Assembly: GCF_028372415.1 (NCBI RefSeq)
Contig: NC_092879.1
Span: 68,204,800-68,268,799, forward strand
DNA: 64,000 nt
Direction of reading: 5' to 3'
Source: Notamacropus eugenii
Taxonomy: Eukaryota; Chordata; Mammalia; Diprotodontia; Macropodidae
Each line of letters starts with the position of its first letter. Position 1 is the first letter of the stretch. The notes beneath the pieces are model-generated. The model did not search any database. It had not been told where the DNA came from and worked only from the letters and a program-made list of their open reading frames with translations. Of the stretch, positions 9,505 to 22,244 are shown piece after piece. Position numbers and translations under genes: made by a program.

Positions 9505-11549
9505 CTACACCTCCTTTCCACTTTGCTTCCCTTAAGTTCTCTTTACTACTGTAGTAAACGAAGTGACTTCTTGTACAAACTATATTTGCTCATTTGGAGC
9601 CTTATATAGTACTGGTAAAGGGGCAAGTGTGATTTAAGTTAGCCCTGAAGTGGGGTAGTCTAATTTAAGTATACAAATAATTACTGACTGGACACTGTCC
9701 TTTCTTCCCCAAACATCCTCAGGTTTTTGCATTGTGCAGATAGTTCAGATGGGAAGGTTTGTACATGTTCTGGAAAATATTGCATACCCATTGACTAAGA
9801 GTTGGGCAGAGGTCAGGAGGGAGCAGGGAAATTGATAGATATGGGCATATCAACTTCATGTATTTATTTATTTATTCGTGCTTCCTCTCTAGGAGAAATG
9901 TTATCATTTTTTTTTAATCTGCCCCAGCAATTTAAGCAATCATGTCATTTATCTTTTTTCCTTCTAGTAAATTAGATATTTTGGATAATTTAGAATTCCA
10001 AGATTGGTTACTGGCTTTTCACTTGAATTGGAATCAGCTAATGGCCCAGCCTGAAATGAGGGTAAAAGATCTTTTTAATGTAAAAATGCTGTCATATCTT
10101 GGCCCTAAGGGCTGTGTGTTTTTACAGTCACCTTGCTACTCTAATGTTTTTACTCAATTTTTGGAGAAAAGGTCATACACTTAGGCAGTAGTTATATTTT
10201 ACTGATCCATGATGCTTCAGTTGCAAATCGAAGATAACCAGAATTTAAATACCTGTCATCTTTTATTTTCCAGCCCTGCCATGTAAATCCTTGAAAACAC
10301 CAATTACACAATATCAATATTCATCTGGAAGGCATTTCAGATCTCATGCAGGGTTTTATCAGCTCCATGTAAAACATTAGACTACAATGTTTAATAGGCA
10401 TGCTGTTGTTATTTAACAGTAATAATCACAATAAAATCACTCCTCAATTAAATATTATGCTTCTTCACAGTATCTGTACTCAGCTGCACGAATTCATTTT
10501 GCAGGCAGCTGAGAAGTACTGTCTTGCTATTTGCATACAATTTGCCTAATATACGGTGTGGGTAACATCATCAATTTAATAGACACTGTTACAACTGAAG
10601 ATGTGGGTGTAGTTCAGAAATGTTAAACAGCCTGCCAGGTATGGGAATTTTTTTTTTAGGATGTCTAACGTAGTATTTGAATTTTACTTCTGTCTCAGAC
10701 TCTCTCAGTCTACTTGATCCAAAAGGGAAATTCACATTGCTCTGATTTCTTAAAAGAAATGGAAGCAATGGATGAAAATTCTTGTTTGGGGGTTCTCTCT
10801 CCTTAAAGGAAAATGCAACACCCTTGTTTCTCAGGAGTTCCAACTAATCCTTGTTGCAGGCCCATGTGTCTTAAGAAGCATATATGCCTCTAGCCCCTCC
10901 TTGTGTGCAACTTGCCCAATCACTTAGTACAGTGTGCATATGTAGATAAGTATGTATTTTGCCTACACTCCTTGTGTGGAACACACACTCTCTTGGTCTC
11001 CTGTTTGCTTTTTTTGCTCTGTTCACTAGTATGCTTTCTTGTGTGCTTGTCTTCATAAACATCTGGTGTGCAGTTGTGCAATTGTGTAAGACACCCCCAC
11101 CAAGAAAATAAGCACAGATATGACCCTGGTAAATGCATTGAAAGCTTTCTATTCAGGTGACTTGGAATATGTGTGATTAGCGTTATCAGAGGGCCAGAAA
11201 CAGGATGCTGACCCTGACAAACAGCCCTGACATAAAATCATATCCAAAGTCACCAGACAGCCCAGAATTTGCCTGTTATGCTTATTCCCACTCAGTGGCA
11301 GCTAGCTGCATTCGTGACCCTCGCCCAAGAAACTATCAACATTAGAAAGCTTATTTTCCTCTAGATGGATTCTTTAGCTTCACTGGTAGAACTTATCACT
11401 CTCAGTAACTGCCATGAAAGGCCTACACCTTTATTTCATGAGCTAGTGCTTCTCTTTTGCTATATACAGAAACTGTGCCCCATATATGTTCAGAGTCCTA
11501 TGTATAAATAAATATGGAAAAATGGTGTGAAAATGACACCCAGGGGACT
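9505..11549. other. Repeat-free intron block
   Basis: About 2 kb with no recognised transposon, unusual for this window. It contains the candidate conserved segment at 10220-10590. Short open frames here show no family resemblance. Confidence 0.45.
10220..10590. promoter_or_regulatory. Candidate conserved non-coding element
   Basis: AT-rich, transposon-free sequence with several TAAT-type homeodomain-like cores and a perfect octamer ATTTGCAT at 10529-10536, about 1.5 kb downstream of exon 1. Functional status is inference; the octamer alone is expected about twice by chance in 64 kb. Confidence 0.25.
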
Positions 11550-11567
11550 CCCCCCCCCCCCCCCCCC
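11550..11567. repeat. Poly-C tract (C18)
   Basis: Eighteen consecutive C residues; prone to sequencing and replication slippage. Confidence 0.95.
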
Positions 11568-11803
11568 GATTGTGCTTTAGAATTCTCGTTGTTGGCTTTT
11601 ACAAATTGCAGAAATCCTTTCATGTATCTAGCTAGCCCTGGGCTGGATTAAAGGGCCAAGCCTCAAGTTCTGTAAGATTTCTGCATGAATAAGTAACATT
11701 TACCTGAGTTAGATTCTTCGATATAAACCGGTCTGCAAAGGGAATGAGAAAAGAGAATGAAAAACCTCCAGTGCCTGAGACCCCGTGGTCTTTGAAAAAA
11801 AAA

Positions 11804-11804
11804 T

Positions 11805-11853
<49 letters not shown>

Positions 11854-11877
11854 CAGATAGAAAGATAGATAGATATA
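11804..11877. repeat. (GATA)n microsatellite
   Basis: About 18 GATA/TAGA units with a few substitutions (GACA, GAAA). Confidence 0.95.
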
Positions 11878-12110
11878 GCCAATTTTTTTTTTCTTTTAAA
11901 TCATTCTGTAGGCTTGTCAGTGGTCACCAAGGTAATAGCATTTTGAAGTACCCAGCCCCTGTGGCTGAATTTGGACCTCTCTCTGGGAAGTGGTGATACC
12001 TTTAATCACCTACTAGAAGAAAAAAGCTCAGAAAAACAACTCAAATATGAAGTCATTCAGGGCCATGGGTGGTGAAGAACTGCTCTGCTATTTTGTCCCA
12101 GCTTGACATA

Positions 12111-12135
12111 TTTTTTTTTGGGGGGGGGGGGGGGG
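12111..12135. repeat. T9G16 homopolymer pair
   Basis: Nine T then sixteen G residues on the plus strand. The G run could form a G-quadruplex on its own strand. Confidence 0.95.
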
Positions 12136-12433
12136 AAGTGCTGTAGCAGAGGCAGGGAGTATTTTTCTTTATTTTTTGAAATGGCAGCATAAAAAGGGTC
12201 TATTTGGGGGAAAAAATGTTAGCCCATCCTTACTGGACAAACCTAACTCTTCTAAAAGAAAACCTCAAGGCATAGTGCAAATTGTAGTTAAGTGATTTTG
12301 TCAATAGAAGCCTTCTCTCTTGCAGAGACCTGAATCAATTGTTTTTACTTTTTATATGATGTCTCCCAAGTAGCCTAATTAGAGTCAAGCCAGTAAACTG
12401 GCAGTTGGATTGGAAGAGCCTTAAACCCACTAC

Positions 12434-12682
12434 CCTGTTATATAAATAGAAAGCTCAAAGGTCTGTGTGTGGTTGTCAAAGCTGAGAAGAGGCCATGTGT
12501 CTGCCCGCCAGAGAGCAGCGTGCCCCTTCACCATGTTCCTGGAGCCTGGAGCCGGTGACCCTGCTCTCCACACAAAGGTGGACTGTTCCAGCTTCAGCCT
12601 GAGCTTTCCCCGCACACTGCAGCAGCACACGAGCTCCTTCTGCCTGCCTTCTTTGCGCAGAGGTCTTCAGAGGCCTTGTTAA
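12434..12682 (+). other. TATA-like motif with a short downstream reading frame
   Basis: TATATAAATAG near 12438-12448 is a good TATA-box match. About 90 bp downstream, ATG at 12533 (context TTCACCATGT, A at -3) opens a 49-codon frame beginning MFLEPGAGDPALHTK and closing at 12682. The block is GC-richer than its surroundings and free of recognised repeats. It could be an alternative AFF2 first exon, a separate small transcript, or chance. The predicted peptide resembles nothing I know. Confidence 0.22.
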
Positions 12683-12790
12683 CTACAATTCTTCTTAATA
12701 TTAGAACGAGGCTGTTTAGGAGAGAAAGGTGTGTGAGATGGAGACATGATATCCCTTGCAAACCTGTATATTTTCTGCTGCTGAGGCAGG

Positions 12791-12853
12791 GAAAGAGAGG
12801 GAGGGAGGGAGAGAGAGAGAGAGACTGAGAGAGAGACTGAGTGAGAAAGAGAG
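12791..12853. repeat. (GA)n/(GGGA)n purine tract
   Basis: GAGAGGGAGGGAGGGAGAGA continuing as GA repeats; a polypurine run able to form triplex structures. Confidence 0.9.
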
Positions 12854-13959
12854 CCAGAGACAGCTGGTTCTAACTAATATCTTTAGCTTTGGATGATTTC
12901 TCTCCCCAACCCACGCACCTTCCCTGTCTGTATATATTTGTCATCCATTCAGAGGAAGAATAATTATATTTAATTTACTATACATTCTTAAGTGTTTGCC
13001 AATTATGTTAGCCATTTTAAAAAAAAGCATTTGTTCTAGTTTGGGTTAGATGGGTAGGAGGAATGGACCAGTGCCTGATCAGGTAGTAGAGAAGGTCCCC
13101 TGCTCCCCCTAGGGAAAAAAAAAGCCATCAGCAGCTGGAGATTTTGAAAGCACATCCATTGGACGGGAAGAAAAGGATCCCTGTGTGAGACATCAGCTTA
13201 ATGATACATGAATTGTTTTGTTAATGATGCAGTCAAGCCTTTAACAACTTAAAAATATACAAATGAAGTTGGAAAATGACTATCTCAGTAACAAATCAAT
13301 CATTACACAGATATGACCCATACCATTTAAGCATTTTGTGGATGGAAGAAAATCACATTGTTTGGAAACATGCTGCTTTTTTGTGGATTGAAAATAGTGT
13401 TAATGGAATGAATCCTTGCTTCGCATCTTTTATTCACCATGATGATTTTTTTCCATGTGAAATTTAAAAATATCTAAAATAATGTGAATTGTTCACATTT
13501 ATCTAAAAATCTCAACAACTAAAACATCGTCCTCCCTTGAACAATAGAGAGGCCCTGGCCTTTGTGGCCTTCAGATCTCAGGAGACCATGCCCTTGATTA
13601 ACAGACTTAGCTCGCGTCTCCAGGATGCCAGACCACCCAGTCAGGTCATTGGATTCAGTGACCGAAGTTAGTCAGGCTGCTTGATTAGTGGCATGAAGAC
13701 AAAGCAGTGGGGTGCATTGAATAACTTTTTTTTTTTTAACTTATCAACTTGTTGTTTTGGTGTTGTGTAGACTGAGCTAAAAATGTTTAAAGTATTTGTC
13801 CATTGATAGCTGAAATCCAGTGTAGGACACACATCATCACTCCTCCTTGCTCTGTATAGCCTGGAGAGATCTGCTCTTTTAAATACAATCTTTTGGGGGT
13901 GGGAAAAGGAAAAAATCATAGTTGAAGCAAGTTACCAGGCTGCTTCATGAAGCCTGGGA
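12854..13959. other. Repeat-free intron block
   Basis: No transposon recognised. The part at 13190-13530 is AT-rich and transposon-free, a weaker candidate for a conserved non-coding element. Confidence 0.4.
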
Positions 13960-14140
13960 AAGGAGGAAGAGGACTGGTCCTGGTTCTTCTACTGACTGGT
14001 TGGACGACCACAGATCAGACATTTGTCCTCTCTCGGCTCTGGATTCCTCACCTGTAAAATGAAGGAGTTAGACTAGCTGATCTCCAGTTTCCCCCAACCC
14101 CCTTCCAGTTCTCGCTCTGTCTTAATTTCTCTTTACTCCT
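13960..14140 (+). mobile_element. MIR/CORE-type SINE
   Basis: CCTGGTTCTTCTACTGACTGG, TTCCTCACCTGTAAAATGAAGG and TTCCAGTTCTCG...TCTTAA follow MIR/THER1 in forward orientation. Confidence 0.65.
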
Positions 14141-14794
14141 ATGATTGTTACCAGAAGAACTGCCAGAAATAAGACAGTTGCAAATAATACCACCTCTAAG
14201 ATTGGGACCTTTTGGGGACTCGCAAAATGATTTCCAGTTTCATTTTATGCTCTTAATAAATTATACCTAAGGAACTGGTTGCTTATTGCCCCATGTGGGC
14301 TGGAACATATAATTTTTATGCAAGTAGGCCCCACTGAAATATGATAGAACTGTTGTATGCATAGGTAAACATAATAATTGTGTATTACAGGGGATTTGAC
14401 AGACAAAAATGCATTTTAAAATGATATATTGGTTATACCATACTACAGAATCACAATACTTTTATATTTTAAGTCTTTTGATGGGAATTGATGAGTGAAA
14501 AAGCATCTGAGGAGAAAGCCAGTTGAAATCTTGGACATCTATTTTTCTCAGTATAGATTCCCAAATTTTGACAATGTTTTCTTTACTTAAATAAGAATAT
14601 GACCAGTAAGTAATTTTGTGAGTCAAGCTGAAGCATTTGGACTTTTACAGGGGAATGTTTTACTGATTTTTAAAGCCACAATACTGACCTCTAGGGAACA
14701 GTATCTTGTATAACCCTCAGTCCCTTGCTCAATGTTCAAGAAATATGCCAACGTGCTGATAATAAAGATCTCCTCAGTTCAGTGGCTATGGAGA
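14141..14794. other. No gene or clear repeat
   Basis: AT-rich intron sequence with no recognised element. Confidence 0.4.
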
Positions 14795-15195
14795 ATCAAC
14801 ATAGCTTAGCAGAGAGAGTGCTGGACTTGTTGTCCTGAAAACGAAGGTTCACATCCATCCTCTGACACTTCATAGCTTTGTAAATATGGGCAAATTATTT
14901 TAACCTCTCTTGAGCCCCATAGATGAAATCATCTATTTAAAGTTGGATGGGATCTGAAATGGAGACCCCACAGTGGTTAATTCACTTTTCCAAAGTCATT
15001 CAGCTAGTAAGTGGCAGACTGGAGCCCAGAACCTCTGAACCCTAAATCCATGGCTTTTTCTACTATAGCAGATCTCCAAATGGGAATAATAATGTCTCCC
15101 AGAATCGCTGTGAGGCTCAAATGATGTCGTGTATATAAAGCACTTTGTAAACCCTAATACGCTATGTAAATGATCACCTATTATTATCATCCCAG
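14795..15195 (+). mobile_element. CORE-SINE split by an opposite SINE
   Basis: The left half (AGAGAGTGCTGGACTTG...AAATATGGGCAAATTATTTTAACCTC) and right half (AAATGGGAATAATAATGTCTCCC...GTGAGGCTCAAATGATG...AAAGCACTTTGTAAACC) are consecutive parts of one forward MIR-like SINE. They are separated by the minus-strand SINE at about 14935-15070. Confidence 0.7.
14935..15070 (-). mobile_element. MIR-type SINE nested in another SINE
   Basis: CCAAAGTCATTCAGCTAGTAAGTGGCAGACTGGAGCCCAGA is the reverse complement of a MIR core. It lies between the two halves of the forward SINE and is therefore the younger insertion. Confidence 0.68.
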
Positions 15196-15479
15196 GTAAA
15201 ACCCATGTGCCATATAAGCATAGGTACCTGCCCTCCATGCTGTTCCTCTACTGGTTGTATAATATACTCATTGTTTGAGTATTCATTCTCCAATTGGGCC
15301 AAGAGGCCAACTTGACCTCTTTCCCAGAAAAGAATGTTGGCATAAGAGGGCAATTAAAAGGGAAGAAAATCAGGGGCTCCAAAGAGGGAGAGCTACTGTT
15401 TGAATCCTATTTCTGAGAACTTTAAAGGATATTTACAAAAGAAAGAGGGAAGGAGAAAAAATATATTTTTTTCCATCAT

Positions 15480-15720
15480 AATAGTTCACTTTTGCATGGT
15501 GCCTTAAGGTTAGCAAAGCTCTTTTTCTGTGTTATTTCAGTTGATCCTCAGGGCTTTCCCTTTCAGGAGGTGCTGTTATTATCTTCATTTGGTAGATATA
15601 AATGAGGGTCTAGTGGAGTACCTGGTCCAGGCCCCATGGTTAGTGCCTGAGGTAGGATTCAAATCCACCGTCTTCCTGATTTCCAGTCCTGGGCTGTTGG
15701 CTCTGCCAGGACCCCTGGGT
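15480..15720 (-). mobile_element. MIR/CORE-type SINE
   Basis: TTAGCAAAGCTCTTTTTC, TTGATCCTCAGGGC, GGAGGTGCTGTTATTATC and AGGATTCAAATCCACCGTCTTCCTGATTTCC are the reversed tail-to-head order of the marsupial CORE-SINE. Confidence 0.75.
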
Positions 15721-17204
15721 AAGAATGAGTTGTTTGCATTTGTAAACCTAGTGTGTCAGTTGGCTAGAAGGCAGATAAAGAGCAAGGCTGTTCCAAAGGC
15801 AGAAGGTCAGCCCATTTTCCTATCTTCTGCTTGCCTTGAGTTTTCAGCCATCCCCCTTTGTATTTCATCATGAAAGGTTGTTTGTGTTTTGTTTAGTTTG
15901 AATTAAATATCACAGATCCACACCATAAATTACTCTTAGCTGTTAAACTGAGGACCAATGTCAGGTTGTTTTGTCAAACTTTTGTGCTTTCGCTTGAATG
16001 GAATTTTATCTGCATGTTCAAAGCCTGTTGAGCCTGTTGAAGTTTACCTGGTGGAGAGGGTAGGTGATGCACAGAATTGTTGAATTTACCTTGAAGTAAA
16101 TCTCATCATTGACCTTAGCTGTGGACATCTCCTGACCTACTGAGCTGAGAAAAATGATCTGGGAGTTTCAGTTGAATGATGAGCTCTAAGCTGAGTTGAC
16201 AATAGCCCTTCCTGTGAAATCTGATTTTGATTAGGGGTAGCCCAGTGTATGGAATGATATCTTCTTGGGACAGTACATGTGTTTTGCTTCATATGAAAAC
16301 CTCAAATAACTAATGATTTAAAGTAAACTCTGGTTTGAGTTTTCAGTAGTCCCTTGCAGTGGGAGAAATGTATGATGGTGCCCAAAGTTCTTTTCTGTGT
16401 GTTTTTTAAGGGTTAAGATTACCCAGTTACAAAATGGAAAATAGGCTAGGGAAACAGATATTTTGCTTTTGCTACACATTACACATCCCTCATTCCCTCC
16501 TTCATTTATTTTTTTAGGTTTCTCCTAAAAACAAAAGGAAGCGACCTCCAACATGCTACTTCCATGTTATGTATGTCTGTTTTTTGTTTTCAAAATAATA
16601 GTCCTCTGTGTTCCATCTAGTTGAACTCAAAAGATTTCTCTTGAGTGTCCACTGAATGCATTTGAGAAAGCACTGCACTGGAGATTCTGAAGGAAATGCC
16701 CTTTGCAGTGAAAAACAGATACAGATAGTGGTCCTCTTGTTGGCCTTCCCTAAATTATGTATTTGGAGTCAGATTTTATGTTTTCCAGGCAAAATATCTC
16801 CTGGGAATAGCAATGAGGTGGATTATTTTTATGTCAATAGAAATAAAATCAGAAAAAATGCTTTTTAACTCACCATGAATTGATGCTAAAATTATAGTTT
16901 TTACCTTAACAATTACTAGGAGAAGAGTGGTTTTATGGATGTGTGTATTGTGTAGTCTCTAGCTGGCTGGTTTTTTACCAACATTGAAGAAAATAGCCAG
17001 TTGACCTGGGGAAATTCTGTCAATTGATCAGATGTTTTGTTTTCATGATATCAGATAGAAAATTTGGCTGTTTTTCCCTGATTAAATAGATGACTTTTCA
17101 TGCTGTATATAGATTCAGTTATTGTGACTACATTGAATGACTGTACAGGAGGGTAGATTTAGCTCGAGAGGGGACCTGTGAGATCTTTTGGGACAGCTCC
17201 CTCA
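15721..17204. other. Repeat-free intron block
   Basis: About 1.5 kb without a recognised transposon or exon. The only open frames are short and of ordinary composition. Confidence 0.4.
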
Positions 17205-17798
17205 GTTTAGAGCAGGCCTGTACAACATAAGGCTGCAGACTGCTTGTGACCCAAGGGCCACTTGTAGTCCACCAAAGGATTTTGGGTAGCCTGTGAAAAA
17301 TGTAGAGTATGTTAAAGAAAGTAAAGATGTAATGAGTGCTTTGTCCATTCCCCATTTAATCCTCCTTCTACTAGTCAGTATTGTGTCTGATAACTTGGTG
17401 GGTAGATTGCCACTGTGCACTCGCTCCTGTTTGTCATGTGACCTATGGCAACCAACCATCATCAGTCTGACTCTAGTCTGAGAGGAGAGTTGCATCTTTT
17501 CGCTGTTTTCTGCTCTTATTGGTGCTGAACAGGGACCAAGTGAGTGCAGCAAAGTAATTTTTTTAACATTAATGTGACATCATGATGAATAAAAATCTTA
17601 AGTAATAAGTGTAATTAATTGATATTAATTAAAATTTCCTTTTTTAAAAATATGATTTATTTGCAAAATAGTTTAATTATTAATTATACCTTTACTTAGA
17701 AAGTGAGCTGCTGAAACATTATCTGCAGCCCAAAGAAGTTTAACCTATTTTAATTTTGACTCCTACCTGCTGCCAAGTTGTGCAGGTCTGGTTCATAG
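17205..17798. mobile_element. Non-autonomous hAT-type DNA transposon
   Basis: The left terminus at 17213 (CAGGCCTGTACAAC) and right terminus ending at 17790 (GTTGTGCAGGTCTG) are inverted repeats. An 8-bp flank on each side, GTTTAGAG (17205-17212) and GTTCATAG (17791-17798), matches at 6 of 8 positions, as expected of a degenerate hAT target duplication. The 578-bp interior has no transposase frame, so it must have relied on an enzyme from elsewhere. Confidence 0.72.
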
Positions 17799-17809
17799 GT
17801 AACAGAAAC

Positions 17810-17940
17810 CAGGACCAGAGGTTGTAAGTGATCCCAGAGTTATACAGGTAGCAAGTGATAGAGTTAAGCTTTGAACCCAGGTCCTCAGACTTCAAATCTG
17901 ATTCTCTCCTGTAGCACTACACTCCTCTAGGCACCGCAGA
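17810..17940 (-). mobile_element. MIR/CORE-type SINE
   Basis: GTTATACAGGTAGCAAGTGATAGAG and TTTGAACCCAGGTCCTCAGACT are the reversed MIR core and head. Confidence 0.65.
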
Positions 17941-18054
17941 ATCAGTGGAACATACTTCACTGATAATCAGCTCATCTATTAACAAGTCTTTTATTGAACC
18001 CTGTAGCAGGGTGCATGGTGTGACTTTTTAAATTGCATCACATAAACATCAATT

Positions 18055-18165
18055 CAATTAGACACTCAGGGAAAATTTTCGAGCTGGAAGGTACCTTAGA
18101 GATCATTAGCTTAGTCCCTTCACTTTACAATCAGGATTTCAGCCTCTCAGTCCAGCATTCTTTCT
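18055..18165 (-). mobile_element. MIR-type SINE, truncated
   Basis: GAGCTGGAAGGTACCTTAGAGATCATTAG...CCCTTCACTTTACA resembles the reversed 3' half of a CORE-SINE. Confidence 0.55.
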
Positions 18166-18174
18166 ACTTTGTCA

Positions 18175-18420
18175 AGTATTTATTAAAATCTCTGCCATAT
18201 TCACAGCACTGGGAGGGATGCAAAAGAGGTAGCAGAAATGGACTCAGACCTCAAGAATCTAGTTTGGGAGATTAGAATAGTACATGACAAGGTAGGAATG
18301 AAGATAAAGGCTATGAGAAGTCAGAGAAACCTGAGATGGGTGCAGGCTGCAGCTGTGGAACAAAATATGGGCAAAACAGTTTTGAACCGAGTCAATATAA
18401 TACAAAGTAAAGTGAAAAGT
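18175..18420 (-). mobile_element. L2 LINE fragment
   Basis: AAGTATTTATTAAAATCTCTGCC...CACTGGGAGGGATGCAAAAG...GACTCAGACCTCAAGAATCTAG is the reverse complement of the L2 3' end, with upstream L2 sequence following. Confidence 0.55.
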
Positions 18421-18645
18421 TGGCAATTGGGCGTGTCTGGAGGGCCAACAGGGTCATTGAGATAAACGGAAATCTACTCTGGGGCCTCACTTATCTGATT
18501 TGGCTGTCTACACAGCTGAGAATCATACAGATGATTGCCAAGTTTACTTTTTTTTCCTCTGTAAGTATAGTAGATTTGACTATATTGGTCACCATTTGGG
18601 GGGAATAGCCACATGATTCTTGCTAAATATGTTCATAGTCTCAAT

Positions 18646-18796
18646 GATATATATATATGTATATATATATATACATACACACACATATATATACATATAT
18701 ACACATACATATATGTACACACATATATACATATATACACATACATATATACACATATATATACATATCCATATACGTATATACAAACGTATACAT
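18646..18796. repeat. (AT)n/(AC)n microsatellite, about 150 bp
   Basis: Irregular ATAT, ACAT and ACAC runs. Open frames across it in several registers are repeat artefacts. Confidence 0.95.
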
Positions 18797-19959
18797 GAAT
18801 TTGTATATTTGTGTGTACTGTATATGCAGACATTTTCAGCAGGCACCACTTTCCTTTCAGAGAAATCGTAAATAAAAGTTTGTTTTTCCTGAAACAATTG
18901 AAACACATGTTTGCAAATTGGCAACATTTGCTGGCAAAATAGACTTTTTCCACAGAAACATACATTTGGGCTGTTGAGATGCTCTCAAATAAAATGCTTC
19001 TTTTTTGGAGTAGAGTTTTTGAATGGTAAAGTTTCTCAGTGTTGCTGCATTTTTTCATTCCTTCCCTTATAATTCATCTTTTTTTTAACTTTGACATTAG
19101 GAGAATATAATTTGGTGATTTGACCCTGGCCCATTCAGTGTATAACTGTTTGTTACAATGTGTTTACCATGTGTTTCTTAGAATCAGTATAAGTGTGAGA
19201 GACAAATAAGACACAGTGGTTGGAATTGATCATTAAGGTGATCACTATCCTCAGTCACTTGCATTTTAATTCTCTCCTTAGTTCTCTTGTCTCTGAAGAA
19301 TTTTAAGGAACAAACTAATTCCATTCAACATGTTTTGTATTTCCACTTGGGTAATGAATGACTGGCCACTCAGTCTGAGATGAATTCAGTTTGGTACGGA
19401 GAGGATCAGCTTGGTTTGTGAACTTGGACTTTAATATTATGAGTAAATACAATAAACTCAGTGAGTTACCAGGAACCATTGGTGTTTCTCAAGTAGGTCA
19501 GGAGTATTTCTCCTTGTTTCTTTGCTAGATACCTTGTCAATGAATGGGAATTAAATTTAAACTCAAGACAAATATGAGTCTTGAATGACAGTAAGATTTT
19601 GTGCCTCGGTGTGACTATGATATGCATGGCTTGGAGTTTTGTTCTGAGATAGCCTATGGCACGCTAGACATTTTGATACTAGAAAGTGATTGTCTTCAGG
19701 AGCCATAGCATATAGAGGAAGAATGAAAGATATGACCACTCACCTGGCTGTTTAGTCTATACGATGCTGAATATATAGGCTTGAAGTCCAGATAATGGGT
19801 TCTTTTTTCATCTTTTTTTTTTTAAAGTAGAGATGTATTAGAGTCACATAGAGCTTTTTTATAGACCTGAAATAGTTGCGACTTAATGTGGGGTGAAAAT
19901 GGTTCTTCAAATCTGTAAATGATAAATAATCATTGTCAGTGCCTTTACTGAGAAGAGAT
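18797..19959. other. No gene or clear repeat
   Basis: Intron sequence with no recognised element. Confidence 0.4.
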
Positions 19960-20158
19960 CAGAGGGAGCCTGCGGCCTCGAGGCCACATGTGGCCTTCTG
20001 GGTCCTTGGGTGTGGCTTTTTGATTGAGTCCAAGTTTTACAGAACAAATTCTTTTATTAAGGGTATTTGTTCTGTGAAGTTTGGATTCAGTCAAAGGGCC
20101 GCACTTAAGGATGTTGAAGGTCACATATGGACTTGAGGCTGCAGGTTCCTCATCCCTT
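19960..20158. mobile_element. Palindromic hAT-type MITE
   Basis: The left arm GAGCCTGCGGCCTCGAGGCCACATGTGGCC and the right arm AGGTCACATATGGACTTGAGGCTGCAGG are inverted copies. The centre also folds (TGATTGAGTCCAAGTTTTACAGAACA against TGTTCTGTGAAGTTTGGATTCAGTCA). The same family occurs at 48079-48260, where the terminus CAGGGGTGGGGAAC is intact. No coding capacity. Confidence 0.78.
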
Positions 20159-22164
20159 GTTTAAGAGAAGAGAGAAAATCATATGTACATGTATATGTAC
20201 AGGTTGTTCACCTCATATAATACATGTATTTCATAAATTGCATATATGTTGGTGTTTTTGTAAATTTGTTCTTTAAATGTCTTCGGGTATTTACATTTTT
20301 ATTGAATTGTTTTGTAATGCATATAGTCCAAAATCTTTCCTTCAAACCTAATTTATCTTTTTTCTTCTGGTTATTTTGTACTTCAAGTTTTCTCAAAACA
20401 AAATATGCCGGAATTTAGGATTTTTCATCTTGCAATCTTTGACATCCTGAGGATAGTTTAGGGCCCTTTGTTTCCATGCCTCTTAGACCTACCACAAGGC
20501 TTTACAGAAGTGAGTTGGATGCTCAACAAGTATTTCAATTAAATTGAATTTTTCCAAAAAGACAATTTTGTTTGATTTTGCACCTAGTAACATATCAAGG
20601 TTCTGGGGTGTTACTGGAACTGAAAGCTGAGTCTTTCAACATTTTCTGAGTGTGTTTCTCCCTAGCTTTATGACATTGCTTCTTCTGAGCCAGATGCTTT
20701 TGTTTTGAACAGTCTGTTGCTTTTGGTGGCTAACCTAAGGCTTGGGTTTTCCTAACATATATTTTTAGACAGAACATATTTTCTATTTATATCTCTGGCG
20801 TATTCAAATTCCTTTGTGTCATAGCGACGATCTGCAGAAAAAAAGCTTCTTTATTATACATTGAATTTAAGATTTCAACAGTTTTATGTTAATTACATCA
20901 TTTATGAGAAAATTCTGCCATCAAGTGTCGATATCTGTAGAGCAACTGACACTGTGCTTTTGTTGTGTGAACAAGTTTGAAGGGTTGAAGAGCATGATAA
21001 AAAATCCCCAATGTTTTAAAAAAAAGTTTTTTAAAAAAATTTCTTGGTTGAAAAAATAAGCATGATAAGAGATGTGTAAAGTGTACTTAAAGAAAGAGGG
21101 CAGTCATGAGTTCCAGAGCAAAAGGCCTCTTACTAGTTTGTTAAAATAGCCAGACTGACACATGAGCATGTAGCTTGGAAAAATCAGAAAATAGACTGAC
21201 CAGTATGAATGTCCAGATATTACAGATGTTTTCAGAACCCCAAAGCTACCATGAGCCTATGTTCAAATGTGTTGACCAACTGGTTTTGGAGTTCCATAAA
21301 AATCTACTTATTTAAACTTATTTAAACAGTGGTGTGATGGTAGCCAAGTAGCAGATGACCCAAGTTCTCACCAAAAACTAACGCTTATTGGATGATCATT
21401 TATATATTCCTAAGAAATAGCAGTGAAATACCAATGAGGCAAGTTATACTCTTCCAGATTGCTCAGGCATTTGTGAGCAAACAGCTCTTAGTTGTGATTC
21501 TAGAACCAAGAATAGAGAAGAAAAGAACATCTTCTGAAATTTCGGAAAAGTTAAAGTGAATGCTAAATGGAGATGAGGAGAAATGATGATGGTAGAGCCA
21601 GCACTGCCTTAGCTAATTAATGTATCAAGATACCGGTCAATGATTATAACCAAGAGCTACACAGAGTACAATCTTAAAGGGATCTGTCTATTAAGATTAC
21701 AGAAAGTGGAGCATTTGATTTATTTCATAGTTTTCCAAAGTTCCATTTTAACTCCAAACAAATAATGCATTAGTCACACTGAATAAAAAGGCATATTAAA
21801 TAATGTTGTGATTTTTTTCTTTTTCATAATCTCATTTTGTAAAGAATCAAATAGGTTTTAGTGGTTTATTCATACAGTAAGAGGTAGCTGGTTGAATGAA
21901 ATCTTTCTATCTCTAGCTTCCTAGTTCATTAGAAGTATCTATTCATATTATCAAAAAAGTCCCTCATTTTCTCCTAGCCTGTTTTATTCCCCTTAGTGTC
22001 TCTGGAGTGCACAAAGAAGAGTTTCTTGTTTTTATATTCATCCGTTTGTGGACTGTGTCATGTGGCATCTCCTGTGAGGTAGAAGTCTTTCTCAGGATGT
22101 TACTAGCTACTCTGACCTATCACGTGAACGAAAATGAGAAGACTTCATTTTCAATTTACTATCA
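20159..22164. other. Repeat-poor intron block
   Basis: About 2 kb of AT-rich sequence in which I recognise no transposon or exon. Confidence 0.4.
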
Positions 22165-22243
22165 CTATACTATGTCCAGAGGTAATGTGATACAGTGGAC
22201 ATAGTACTAAATATGGAGCCAGAAGACCTGAGTTCACATTCTT
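22165..22243 (+). mobile_element. tRNA-derived SINE head
   Basis: GTGATACAGTGGACATAGTACTAAATATGGAGCCAGAAGACCTGAGTTCAC matches the tRNA-like head of the marsupial SINEs. It stops abruptly where the unassigned repeat at 22245 begins. Confidence 0.65.
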
Positions 22244-22244
22244 A